A stretch of 64,000 nt of DNA from Stenotrophomonas sp. 24(2023) (GCF_030913365.1 NZ_CP133160.1:2332001-2396000); one strand, 5' to 3'; numbered from the stretch's first letter, positions 1 to 8,350 are shown. A program made the numbers and translations. Notes: generated by a model not told the origin, from the sequence alone.

Positions 1-2358
1 GCCTCCTTCGCCTCCGGCGCCACCCTGTATGACGTGGGCTTCAACCACTTCTGGCGCGCCCCGAGCGACAGCCACCCGGGCGACCTGCTGTTCATCCAGG
101 GCCACAGCGCCCCGGGCATCTACTCGCGCGCCTTCCTGGAAGGCCGCATCAGCGAAGAGCAGCTGGACAAGTTCCGCATGGAAGTGGACGGCGGTGGCCT
201 GTCGTCCTACCCGCACCCGTGGCTGATGCCGGACTTCTGGCAGACCCCGACCGTGTCGATGGGCCTGGGCCCGCTGGCGGCGATCTACCAGGCGCAGTTC
301 ATGAAGTACCTGGAAAACCGCGGCCTGATCGAAAAGAGCGACCGCAAGGTGTGGTGCTTCATCGGCGACGGTGAATCGGACGAGCCGGAAACCCTGGGCG
401 CCATCGCCCTGGCCGGCCGTGAAGGCCTGGACAACCTGATCTTCGTGGTGAACTGCAACCTGCAGCGCCTGGACGGCCCGGTGCGCGGCAACGGCAAGAT
501 CATCCAGGAACTGGAAGGCGTGTTCCGTGGCGGCGGCTGGAATGTCATCAAGCTGCTGTGGGGCGGTTACTGGGATGCCCTGCTGGCCAAGGACACCAAT
601 GGCGTCCTGAAGAAGCTGATGATGGAAACCGTCGACGGCGAATACCAGAACTGCAAGGCCTTCGGCGGCGCGTACACGCGCGAGCATTTCTTCGGCAAGT
701 ACCCGGAAACCGCCGCAATGGTGGCCGGCCTGAGCGACGACGACATCTGGCGCCTGAACCGTGGCGGCCACGACCCGCACAAGGTGTACGCCGCCTACCA
801 CCAGGCCGTGAACACCAAGGGCATGCCGACCGTCATCCTGGCCAAGACGGTCAAGGGCTACGGCATGGGCAGCGCCGGTGAATCGCTGAACCCGACCCAC
901 CAGACCAAGAAGCTGGACGACGAAGCGGTCAAGCACTTCCGCGACCGCTTCAACATTCCGGTGACCGACGCGCAGCTGGCCGATGGCCAGGTGCCGTTCT
1001 ACCACCCGGGCCCGGATTCGCCGGAAGTGAAGTACCTGCAGGAACGCCGTGCCGCCCTGGGTGGCTACCTGCCGCAGCGCCGCCAGAAGGCCAGCAAGAG
1101 CTTCAACGCGCCGAAGCTGGAAACCTACGAGCGCCTGCTCAAGAGCAGCGGCGAGCGCACCTACTCCACCACCATGGCGTTCGTGCAGAGCCTGAACATC
1201 ACCCTGCGTGACAAGGAACTGGGCCCGCACATCGTGCCGATCGTGGCCGACGAAGCCCGTACCTTCGGTATGGAAGGCCTGTTCCGCCAGATCGGCATCT
1301 ATGCGCCGTTCGGCCAGAAGTACAAGCCGGTCGACGCCGACCAGCTGATGTTCTACCGCGAAGACCAGAGCGGCCAGGTGCTGCAGCAGGGCATCAGCGA
1401 GCCGGGTGCGATCAGCTCGTGGATGGCGGCCGGTACCAGCTACTCGGTCAGCAACGTGCCGATGCTGCCGTTCTACATCTACTACTCGATGTTCGGCTTC
1501 CAGCGCGTGGGCGACATTGCCTGGCAGGCCGCCGACATGCGTACCCGCGGCTTCCTGCTGGGTGGCACCGCCGGCCGCACCACGCTGAACGGTGAAGGCC
1601 TGCAGCACGAAGATGGCTTCAGCCACCTGGTGGCCGGCGGCATTCCCAACGTGCGCAGCTACGACCCGACCTTCGGCTTCGAAGTGACGGTGATCCTGCA
1701 GCACGGCACCAAGGCCATGATGGAAGACCAGGTAGACGAGTATTACTACCTGACCCTGATGAACGAAAACTACGCCCACCCGGAAATGCCGGAAGGCGCA
1801 GCCGAAGGCATCGTCAAGGGCATGTACCTGCTGACCGACGCCGGCAAGCCGAAGAAGGGCGAACTGCGCGTGCAGCTGCTGGGTTCGGGCACCATCCTGC
1901 GTGAAGCCATTGCCGCCGCCGAACTGCTGGACAAGGACTTCGGCGTGACCGCCGATATCTGGTCCTGCCCGAGCTTCAACGAGCTGCGCCGCGATGGTTT
2001 CGACGCCGAACGCCACAACCGCTTCCACCCGGAAGGCGAACAGCGCAAGGCCTACGTGACCGAGCTGCTGGAAGGCCGCCAGGGCCCGGTGATTGCGGCC
2101 ACTGACTACGTGCGTGCGTATGCGGACCAGATCCGCGCGTTCGTGCCGGGCACCTACACCGTGCTGGGCACCGATGGCTTCGGCCGTTCGGATACCCGTG
2201 CGAACCTGCGTCGCTTCTTCGAGGTTGACCGGTACTACATCGCGCACGCCGCGATTGCAGCGCTGGCGAAGGAAGGGAAGATGACGGGCAAGGATGTGGC
2301 CCGGGCGATCAAGCAGTACAAGATTGATCCGGAGAAGGCTAACCCTGTTGGGGTTTGA
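1..2358 (+). CDS. aceE: Pyruvate dehydrogenase E1 component, homodimeric type (5' end outside window)
   Basis: This is the thiamine-diphosphate E1 subunit that decarboxylates pyruvate and acetylates the lipoyl groups of E2. The reading frame is open from base 1, so 785 residues are present; the family is about 890 long, so roughly the first 110 residues lie outside the window. The ThDP-binding signature GDGESDEPE is followed by NCNLQRLDGPV, and the C-terminal transketolase-like domain (DGFGRSDTRANLRRFFEV) is intact. The frame ends at TGA 2356-2358 and is followed directly by a strong intrinsic terminator. Identity is secure; the true start cannot be seen. Confidence 0.97.
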   Translation, partial: ASFASGATLYDVGFNHFWRAPSDSHPGDLLFIQGHSAPGIYSRAFLEGRISEEQLDKFRMEVDGGGLSSYPHPWLMPDFWQTPTVSMGLGPLAAIYQAQFMKYLENRGLIEKSDRKVWCFIGDGESDEPETLGAIALAGREGLDNLIFVVNCNLQRLDGPVRGNGKIIQELEGVFRGGGWNVIKLLWGGYWDALLAKDTNGVLKKLMMETVDGEYQNCKAFGGAYTREHFFGKYPETAAMVAGLSDDDIWRLNRGGHDPHKVYAAYHQAVNTKGMPTVILAKTVKGYGMGSAGESLNPTHQTKKLDDEAVKHFRDRFNIPVTDAQLADGQVPFYHPGPDSPEVKYLQERRAALGGYLPQRRQKASKSFNAPKLETYERLLKSSGERTYSTTMAFVQSLNITLRDKELGPHIVPIVADEARTFGMEGLFRQIGIYAPFGQKYKPVDADQLMFYREDQSGQVLQQGISEPGAISSWMAAGTSYSVSNVPMLPFYIYYSMFGFQRVGDIAWQAADMRTRGFLLGGTAGRTTLNGEGLQHEDGFSHLVAGGIPNVRSYDPTFGFEVTVILQHGTKAMMEDQVDEYYYLTLMNENYAHPEMPEGAAEGIVKGMYLLTDAGKPKKGELRVQLLGSGTILREAIAAAELLDKDFGVTADIWSCPSFNELRRDGFDAERHNRFHPEGEQRKAYVTELLEGRQGPVIAATDYVRAYADQIRAFVPGTYTVLGTDGFGRSDTRANLRRFFEVDRYYIAHAAIAALAKEGKMTGKDVARAIKQYKIDPEKANPVGV

Positions 2359-2367
2359 TTGAAAAAA

Positions 2368-2394
2368 GGGACGGCAATCGCCGTCCCTTTTTTT
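2368..2394 (+). terminator. Intrinsic terminator of aceE
   Basis: A perfect 8-bp stem (GGGACGGC / GCCGTCCC) with an AATC loop is followed by seven T residues. Six A residues precede the stem, so it could also work in the other direction. It lies only 20 bases before the first gene of the defence operon. Confidence 0.95.
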
Positions 2395-2414
2395 ACATGG
2401 GTGAGGGAGCACGG

Positions 2415-3278
2415 ATGCTTGTAGAAGACTTCCCAGCTTTGTACCGATCTGCAGACGATCTCGCAGGACGTGAGCAGCGCCGGTTCTTTCTTTTGCTTCG
2501 ATGCAACCTCGGCTTCTTGATTCTCGGAGCGGCACTCTCTTTCGGCTCAATTGATCATTGGGTGATCGCGCTCCTGCAGGCATTAGCGCTTCTTGCTGCG
2601 TTGGCGTTCTCAGTTGCGCTATATTTCATTAGGGCTGAGCGTATTTGGTACGCAGCCCGAGCATTGGCAGAATCAACGAAAACGCTCACATGGCGATTCC
2701 TATCACGTGCCGAGCCATTTGACGAGGCTGACGAGGACGCGGAAAGGTTACTTCAATGCCGCTTAGCAGCGACGCTTCATCAGAATAGAGAGCTTGCAGG
2801 TCGTTTCCAGAGCGACTTGGTAGGGCGTCAGATCACTGAGCAGATGCGTTCTCTCAGGAGCAACGACCTGGCTATGCGCGTTGCGACTTATCGGTCCCAG
2901 CGAATCTCGAATCAAAGGGCATGGTACGCGTCGAAGGCGAAGGAGAATTCTTCGCGCAGTAGGACATGCTTCGCTGTAGTTGTGGTCGCGAATATCGTCG
3001 CCGTTGCCTCGGCGCTCCTGAAGATAAAGTTTCCAGATTTTCAGTATTGGCCAACAGATGTCCTGGTCGCAATCGCGTCCGGGGCGCTGGCCTACCTGCA
3101 GTCAAAGCGATACTCTGAACTAGCCGCTTCGTATGCGTTAACAGCGCATGAGATTGGAATCGTAGAAGAGCAGCTTGCGCAGGTAAAGGGCGAGCGGGAA
3201 TTCTCTCTATTCGTCGGAGATGCTGAGAATGCTTTTTCTAGGGAGCATACTCAGTGGGAGGCAAGAAAGGACATCTAA
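2415..3278 (+). CDS. SLATT / DUF4231-type membrane effector
   Basis: The 287-residue protein has two pairs of predicted membrane helices, around residues 24-71 and 190-235. Between them is a charged helical part with RIWYAARALAESTKTLTWRF, a signature I associate with SLATT/DUF4231 proteins. SLATT proteins are predicted pore-forming effectors gated by nucleotide signals. The frame is open from 2355, but the ATG at 2415 has a GAGGGAG ribosome site 5 bases upstream and is preferred. It is the first gene of a five-gene operon, and the TIR gene starts 16 bases after its stop. The inferred role is membrane disruption after TIR signalling. Base composition is clearly lower in GC than aceE. Confidence 0.8.
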   Translation: MLVEDFPALYRSADDLAGREQRRFFLLLRCNLGFLILGAALSFGSIDHWVIALLQALALLAALAFSVALYFIRAERIWYAARALAESTKTLTWRFLSRAEPFDEADEDAERLLQCRLAATLHQNRELAGRFQSDLVGRQITEQMRSLRSNDLAMRVATYRSQRISNQRAWYASKAKENSSRSRTCFAVVVVANIVAVASALLKIKFPDFQYWPTDVLVAIASGALAYLQSKRYSELAASYALTAHEIGIVEEQLAQVKGEREFSLFVGDAENAFSREHTQWEARKDI

Positions 3279-3294
3279 CCAAGTAGGGGGGGGT

Positions 3295-3762
3295 ATGAAA
3301 TCAAGGAATGTTTTCGTTAGCCATATACAAGAGGACGAGGCGCACATCCAAAAACTCTATGACCTGCTTGGTCGATCGGGGTTTCAGTGCAAGGATTCTT
3401 CAATAACCTCACAGACTCCAAATAATGCGCAGAGTGAAGATTACATAAAATACCAGGTGATATCGCCTAAAATAGAGTGGGCTGGGGTGGTTGTTGTGTT
3501 GATTACCCCTGGTACCCGGACCAGCGATTGGGTGAACTGGGAGGTGGAGCGCGCAAGCGCGCTGGGGAAGCGGATTGTAGGGATATGGGTGCATGGGGAG
3601 GGTGGTTGCGATCTCCCAGAATCTCTCGTGAAGTATGCCGATTCAGTTGTCGGATGGAACTCGGAGCGGATCATTTCAGCCATCGAGGGGAAAGATAGTT
3701 GGGAGTGCTCAGATGGATCTGAGATGGAGGATAGGGAGATCAAAAGGATCAAATGCCAATGA
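3295..3762 (+). CDS. TIR-like (DUF1863 / ThsB-type) protein
   Basis: The 155-residue protein starts with the beta strand RNVFVSH typical of TIR folds and keeps an S-x-W-x3-E catalytic pattern (S77, W79, E83), followed by GKRIVGIWVHG. ThsB-type TIR proteins sense phage and turn NAD+ into a cyclic ADP-ribose-like signal. The ATG at 3295 follows a run of eight G and is chosen over a longer frame that opens inside the upstream gene. Placement directly after a SLATT gene suggests a Thoeris-like sensor/effector pair. No SIR2-SLOG ThsA gene is present, so this is not classical Thoeris. Confidence 0.82.
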   Translation: MKSRNVFVSHIQEDEAHIQKLYDLLGRSGFQCKDSSITSQTPNNAQSEDYIKYQVISPKIEWAGVVVVLITPGTRTSDWVNWEVERASALGKRIVGIWVHGEGGCDLPESLVKYADSVVGWNSERIISAIEGKDSWECSDGSEMEDREIKRIKCQ

Positions 3763-4370
3763 GTCGCTTATATAGCTATGTAGTGGTTCGGGACTTCGGA
3801 TTTGCGCCAAATCCATTCTCTGGATCATGTACTCTTGCTACCTGTAAGCCGAAGATACGCGGGAATGCGTCAATCGGGGATTGGGTAATTGGAGTTGGTG
3901 CCGTTTCAACAGGCAGGCAAGGCGATCTGATCTATGCGATGAAGGTTGGCGAAGCGCTGAGTTTCGATGATTACTGGAATGATCCACGTTTTGAAGTGAA
4001 GCGGCCGGTGCTCAATGGAAGTTTAAAGCGCGCCTATGGTGACAATATCTACCACAAGGAAGCGGGTGCATGGATTCAGGCGGACTCCCACCATAGTTTT
4101 CCGGGTGGTAGAGCTAATCTCGAAAACTTGAAGCGTGACGTTAGCGCGGATAGGGTTTTGATTTCGGGTGAGTTCTATTATTTCGGAGATCGCAGGGTGG
4201 TTGTTCCGATGTCTGCGAGGAGACAGGGGAGGCATGACTTATGTCGCCCAGGGCGGGGGCACATCGTTAACATCCCGGAATCACTCAAGGATTCCTTCCT
4301 TGCCTGGCTCATGTCTAGCCATGCTGCCGGAGTTCACGGTCAGCCGGCGCAATGGAAGGGGGCCTTCTGA
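3759..4370 (+). CDS. Nmad2 (nucleotide modification associated domain 2) protein
   Basis: The 203-residue protein matches my memory of the Nmad2 pattern along its whole length: LYSYVVVRDFGFAPNPFSG, TLATCKPKIRG, GDWVIGVG, a NDPRF block, GDNIYHKE, DSHHSFPGG and the late GRGHIVNIPE. Nmad domains were defined by their linkage to base-modification and conflict systems; their biochemistry is not settled. The ATG at 3759 overlaps the stop of the TIR gene (ATGA); an ATG two codons earlier at 3753 is also possible. Translational coupling with the TIR gene is therefore likely. Confidence 0.8.
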   Translation: MSRLYSYVVVRDFGFAPNPFSGSCTLATCKPKIRGNASIGDWVIGVGAVSTGRQGDLIYAMKVGEALSFDDYWNDPRFEVKRPVLNGSLKRAYGDNIYHKEAGAWIQADSHHSFPGGRANLENLKRDVSADRVLISGEFYYFGDRRVVVPMSARRQGRHDLCRPGRGHIVNIPESLKDSFLAWLMSSHAAGVHGQPAQWKGAF

Positions 4371-4372
4371 AC

Positions 4373-5641
4373 ATGACTCGCCTTAAGAGCGCCTTCGGAT
4401 TTGACCAATATCTGAGCTCTGCTATGAGTTCAAATCAGTTCCAAGGGACAGATGATGAGCTCTTCAAGCATAAGCTTGGCCTAATAGGTGAGGTTGGTGA
4501 GCTTTGCTCGGGGATCAAAAAGGCGAAGAGGGACGCGCTAACGGACGCAGAAGCAAGTGTCGCGTCTGAGGAAATCGGTGATAGTCTCTGGTATCTGTTT
4601 GCAATAGCTAAGCATCAGAAATTTAAGATGTCAGCTTTGCTAAGTTCAGCCATTAATGAAGTTGCGGTCGTTCTGCGTGTGAGGCCGCTCGGGGGGAAAA
4701 ACGTTGAGGTGAGTTTTCGGCGTCTGACGGGCTTTGTTAACGCTAGCAAGAGCTCGGTTCAGATGGGGGAGAACGAAGCCCTCCAGCGTGTTGCTGGGCG
4801 GGCGGGTGCTCTGGTCTCGTCGCCTGGTGCAGCGCTTCCTGTGCTGGCAGGACTGCTGGCGGATCTTGCGCTCTTGGCGCATTCCTTGAGCCTCGACCTG
4901 GAGCAGATCGTCAGAGAGAATGTTGATAAGGTTCGTGCGCGATGGCCGGGCGCGAGTCCCCCGCCATCGAAGCTTTTCGACTCAGCTTCAGATCAGAACG
5001 AACAGCTCCCGCGCATGCTTTGGGTACGGTTTGAAGAGCGAAATGTCCGCTCAGTTCCGTACGTGTTCATCTCGGTAAATGGCGTTAATGTCGGAGATCG
5101 CTTGACCGACAACAGTCACGAAGCGGACGATTATCGGTTTCATGACGTATTTCATCTGGCATACGCTGCTTGCCTGGGTTGGTCGCCAGTGCTTCGCGCC
5201 CTTCTTAAACGAAAAAGAAAGTCATCGCCAACGCTTGATGAGAATGAGGACGGTGCGCGCGCGATAATAATCGAGGAGGCTATTTCCACGTGGATGTTTA
5301 ACATCGGGCGCGAGCATCTCTTTGAGGGAGTGCGCTTGGAGAAATTTCCTTACTCAGTTCTGAAGCAGGTTCAGTCACTTGTTAAGGGGTATGAGGTCGA
5401 GGCGTGCCAGCCCTGGGAGTGGGCAAATGCTATCCTTATGGGGTTCGAGGTCTTCAGAACTCTGAAGAAGGAGCGAGGCGGTTATGTTGTCGCCGATCTC
5501 AATGCGCGCAGAATTACGTATAAAGGGCTTCAGGAAGTAAATGAGCTTACTAAGCACAAAGAAGTTCGTAGAGCGATTGGCAGGCGTAAGCCTGCCAAGA
5601 GTGTTCAATCCTTACGCAGACGTGTGCGCAAGACACGATAA
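4373..5641 (+). CDS. MazG-like nucleotide pyrophosphohydrolase with MazG C-terminal domain
   Basis: The protein has 422 residues. Its N-terminal all-alpha NTP-PPase part shows the metal-binding helix pair GLIGEVGELC and EEIGDSLWYL. The long C-terminal part (from about residue 220: RFHDVFHLAYAACLGW, IIEEAISTWMF) resembles the MazG_C extension found in conflict systems. MazG enzymes hydrolyse (d)NTPs or alarmones to monophosphates. The start at 4373 is two bases after the Nmad2 stop; an upstream ATG at 4352 would overlap Nmad2. The last 101 bases are shared with the next gene in another frame. The C-terminus is very basic (KSVQSLRRRVRKTR). Confidence 0.8.
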   Translation: MTRLKSAFGFDQYLSSAMSSNQFQGTDDELFKHKLGLIGEVGELCSGIKKAKRDALTDAEASVASEEIGDSLWYLFAIAKHQKFKMSALLSSAINEVAVVLRVRPLGGKNVEVSFRRLTGFVNASKSSVQMGENEALQRVAGRAGALVSSPGAALPVLAGLLADLALLAHSLSLDLEQIVRENVDKVRARWPGASPPPSKLFDSASDQNEQLPRMLWVRFEERNVRSVPYVFISVNGVNVGDRLTDNSHEADDYRFHDVFHLAYAACLGWSPVLRALLKRKRKSSPTLDENEDGARAIIIEEAISTWMFNIGREHLFEGVRLEKFPYSVLKQVQSLVKGYEVEACQPWEWANAILMGFEVFRTLKKERGGYVVADLNARRITYKGLQEVNELTKHKEVRRAIGRRKPAKSVQSLRRRVRKTR

Positions 5642-6215
5642 GTCTGTTGAGAGTCCGTTCATTCGAAGGGCACTCCTCCTCAGCTATCTAAATGCGGTCA
5701 GGGCAATTGATTCCAGGGTCATGTGGATGGGTCGGGATCTCGGCTACCGTGGAGGGCGACGGACAGGCGTCGCCCTAACGGATGAGGCGCACTTGTCGGA
5801 ACTGGGTATGCTGTATGGATTTTCGCAGCCGCAGCGATCAACAGTGGGGCCAGTCATGGCTGAACGAACTGCCACAGAGATTTGGTCGGTTTTGCGTCAA
5901 ATAAGCGCCCCGCCTATGCTTTGGAATGTATTCCCATTTCATCCGTATTTGGATGGGGATGAATTTTCAAACAGAAAGTTCACCGCGAATGAATTCGCGG
6001 TTGCGAGCGAGCTCAATATTCAGTTGATTAGGCTCCTGAAGATTGAGCGAATTGTCGCCATTGGGCAGGACGCGGCTATCTATGCATCCAAGCTGGGAGT
6101 TGAGGTTGACCAGGTGCGACACCCGAGCTACGGGGGAATTTCCGACTTCCGCGAGGGCATGTCTCGAATCCATGGGTTGACCCGTTTGAATAGGCAGGGG
6201 ACGCTTATCTTCTAG
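5541..6215 (+). CDS. Uracil-DNA glycosylase superfamily-like protein
   Basis: The 224-residue protein shows the ordered motifs of the UDG fold in divergent form: MWMGRDLGYRGGRRTG in the place of the usual GExPG loop, LWNVFPFHPY in the middle, AIGQDAA, and the C-terminal VRHPSYGG histidine motif. UDGs flip and cut damaged or modified bases from DNA. The first motif has GRDLG instead of GExPG, so activity or base specificity may differ. The first 33 codons overlap the MazG gene, but they encode a plausible helical N-terminus, so the overlap looks real. It is the last gene of the operon. Confidence 0.72.
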   Translation: MSLLSTKKFVERLAGVSLPRVFNPYADVCARHDKSVESPFIRRALLLSYLNAVRAIDSRVMWMGRDLGYRGGRRTGVALTDEAHLSELGMLYGFSQPQRSTVGPVMAERTATEIWSVLRQISAPPMLWNVFPFHPYLDGDEFSNRKFTANEFAVASELNIQLIRLLKIERIVAIGQDAAIYASKLGVEVDQVRHPSYGGISDFREGMSRIHGLTRLNRQGTLIF

Positions 6216-6245
6216 TCTGCGCCTTGTACGGTACCTGAGCTTCAC

Positions 6246-6262
6246 TCACCGCGCATCGGTGA
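6246..6262. terminator. Small hairpin after the defence operon
   Basis: TCACCG and CGGTGA form a 6-bp stem with loop CGCAT, 30 bases after the UDG-like stop and just before the IS remnant. There is no T run, so terminator function is only a guess. Confidence 0.3.
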
Positions 6263-6322
6263 CACACTGTAATGACCCTCTGATTTCCTGCTCAGGTGTT
6301 ATTTTCCCTGAAGAAGACAAAG

Positions 6323-6597
6323 ATGAGCGAAATCATTGAAGAAAGGATCAAGCGCTGGACCGCTCGGCGCAAGTTGGTGCTGGTCTTTGAGATCATCCAC
6401 GGCAAGACGGCAGTGGCTGCAACCAGCCGGCAGTTCGATCTGCCCCGGCTGCAATCGAAAGCTGGGCCGAGGACGGCAAGCGCGGCATGGAGAATGCCCC
6501 GCGTGCCAAGCTTGAGGACGTGCGTGGGTAGTACGAGCTGCAGATGAAGAATTTCCAGGAAGCCTACGGCGAGGCCATGCTGGATATCCATGCGTGA
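6323..6597 (+). pseudogene. IS3-family orfA remnant
   Basis: The frame opens with MSEIIEERIKRWTARRKL, an OrfA helix-turn-helix start, and reads to QFDLPRL. A deletion then moves the frame: the continuation IESWAEDGKRGMEN is in a different frame and is interrupted by an in-frame TAG before YELQMKNFQEAYGEAM. At least one frameshift and one nonsense mutation make it non-functional. Confidence 0.85.
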
Positions 6598-6671
6598 CAA
6601 AAGCCGCCCTCCCTGCAGGTAAAGGACGAGAGCTGGTGCTCTCAATCCGGCCGGGTTTGAAGGACGAGGAT

Positions 6672-7400
6672 GTTGCCGTTCCGATGACCAAGCTGTGTAA
6701 GAAATTAGGTGTGGCGCGCCGGACGACGCACTACAAGTCGACCAAGGTCCTGGTCACGGTCAATTCCACGCTGGTGGAGATAATCCATGAGCAAGAACAC
6801 CGTGCAGCGGATCTTCTAACTCAAGGGCTGGCAGGTGCGAAAGCGCGCTATTGGTCAGCGTCCGCGAATCGAAGCGAAGACTTCGCGCGCCGAGGGGCAG
6901 GTTCAGTGATGGGCTACGGATTTGTGCCGGCTCTGGGGTGGCATGGACGGCTGGCTCAGCCTGGTGCTGGCGATCGACTGTGGTCCGCGACAGTTGCTGG
7001 GATGGCTCCTGTCGTGAATCGGTAAGGCGAGCACCGCATCGGCGGCGCTGGAGCAGACTCTGGTCACACGCTACGGCCCGCTAGGGCGGGTGCCTGAGCC
7101 ATTCCTGCTGCGCTCGCACAACGGCTTACTGTTCACCAGTCGCGACTACATTCGTCTGGTTTGCAGCTATACCTGAAGAAGCAGTTCATCACGGTAGACT
7201 GCCAGCAGCAGAACGGCATGGTGGTTGGAGTATCCGGACTCCGGGGGATCACTGCCTGCACCGGCATCGCTTCGAGATCCAAGTGCATGCTGCACGGGTG
7301 ATTTACTGGCTGGATCACCCTCTATGACCAACAGCGCTCTCATCAGGTCCTGAAGTTGATGGCCCCGGACGTGGCCTATGCCGCTAAACCAACTGCATTA
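6672..7400 (+). pseudogene. IS3-family orfB (DDE transposase) remnant
   Basis: The remnant includes KLCKKLGVARRTTHYKSTK, KNTVQRIF, KGWQVRKRAIGQRPRIEAK, WATDLCRLWGG (first Asp kept), LLRSHNGLLFTS and QQNGMV. The second catalytic Asp is changed to His (codon at 7117) and the glutamate after QQNGMV is lost. Several in-frame stops and frameshifts interrupt it. Transposition from this copy is not possible. Confidence 0.85.
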
Positions 7401-7441
7401 CGTGAGCAGAAGCCGGTGGATCATTACAGAAAGTTTTCGAG

Positions 7442-8350
7442 TCAATACTCTGGGAGGGGCGATGTGGGATGGCGCCTATCAAAAACAACGTCTCGGTGGA
7501 ACTCCAAGAAGCCAAGTTGCCTCGGTGAGAAAATTCCATGCCGAAGCGATGTATCCAACTTCAGACCGAGCCGATCTTGGACGTCAAACGGTAGGCTGCT
7601 CGAAACTAGTAGGCGGCCGTTCGACGAAAAGCTAATCCAGCCGCGGTCAAACAGCAGGTCCGCATGCGGAGCCAGCAGAAGCCCGTTCTCGCCATCAACG
7701 CGTTCGCTATGAGTGCAATCTGCCCACGGTTTGATATGGCTCGCACGGAGGAATCTGAGGTCCTCAATGCCGGTCAGCCGGCAACCCTTCTCAACGCCAA
7801 TCAAACGCTCGCGGAACAGGCGTTGCTTCGTCCGCACCTCGGTTTCGCGTCTTGCGCTGGTCGCGCCGACGTCATCGATAGCGGCATCGATAGCAGCCTG
7901 GTCCGACTCACTAGCCGCAAGGCCCAGTGAAGCTTCCAGCGACCTCAAGCGGAACACGATGGCAGACCTCGGCTGCCCCTCTCGATCCGGCATGCCAGGT
8001 TGAACGTAGGAGGACTGGCACATGAACCTACCAAGGTATCGGTAAGGCCGCCCCTTGCCCATCATCTGAAACACGGCGAGCGTCTTGCCGTCCTTGACGT
8101 GCTCGCCAATCGCTCGGTTACCTGCGACATATTTCATGTCCCCGACTTGGCCCTCGCCGAAGTAATGGAACACTTCGTCGTCGTCCCAGAAGTCATGGTA
8201 ACCATGAGACACACCTGCCTCGCCAGTGAATGCGATGACTAGGGGATGCTCCTTGGGTGTCGAAATGCCGCCTTGCTGTTGCCCACCGAATACGGCATGG
8301 ATCTGCTTTTGACGGTTGTAGAGCGCGCCTACCTCGAATGGGAGTTCCAT
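7442..8350 (-). CDS. SRA-like / HNH endonuclease, type IV restriction candidate
   Basis: The protein has 302 residues. The N-terminal half (YNRQKQIHAVFGGQQQGG, FTGEAGVSHGY, FHYFGEGQVGDM, GNRAIGEH) resembles the modified-DNA-reading SRA-like domain of the Streptomyces McrA type. The C-terminal half is an HNH_2 nuclease: CRLTGIEDLRFLRASHIKPW, then ENGLLLAPHADLLFDRG. Such fusions cut DNA carrying modified bases or phosphorothioates. It points toward the five-gene operon and shares its lower GC content. A weak ribosome site (AGGGA) lies upstream of the ATG. The nuclease part is clear; the reader assignment is from motif memory. Confidence 0.8.
   Translation of the reverse strand: MELPFEVGALYNRQKQIHAVFGGQQQGGISTPKEHPLVIAFTGEAGVSHGYHDFWDDDEVFHYFGEGQVGDMKYVAGNRAIGEHVKDGKTLAVFQMMGKGRPYRYLGRFMCQSSYVQPGMPDREGQPRSAIVFRLRSLEASLGLAASESDQAAIDAAIDDVGATSARRETEVRTKQRLFRERLIGVEKGCRLTGIEDLRFLRASHIKPWADCTHSERVDGENGLLLAPHADLLFDRGWISFSSNGRLLVSSSLPFDVQDRLGLKLDTSLRHGIFSPRQLGFLEFHRDVVFDRRHPTSPLPEY

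Larger units (their letters stand above)
6268..7428 (+). mobile_element. Decayed IS3-family insertion sequence
   Basis: The left end TGTAATGACCCTC and the right end, whose reverse complement reads TGTAATGATCCACC, form recognisable terminal inverted repeats 1161 bp apart, the usual size of an IS3-family element. Between them lie remnants of orfA and orfB in several frames. No target duplication is visible. The right end lies 13 bases from the stop codon of the SRA/HNH gene, so the element sits exactly between the two defence units. Confidence 0.85.

Noticed and set aside
3285..3293. Run of G before the TIR start as a phase-variation tract
   Set aside because: The run lies in the ribosome site between genes, is only nine bases long (one of them part of the adjoining sequence), and changes in its length would alter spacing, not the frame; not strong enough to call.
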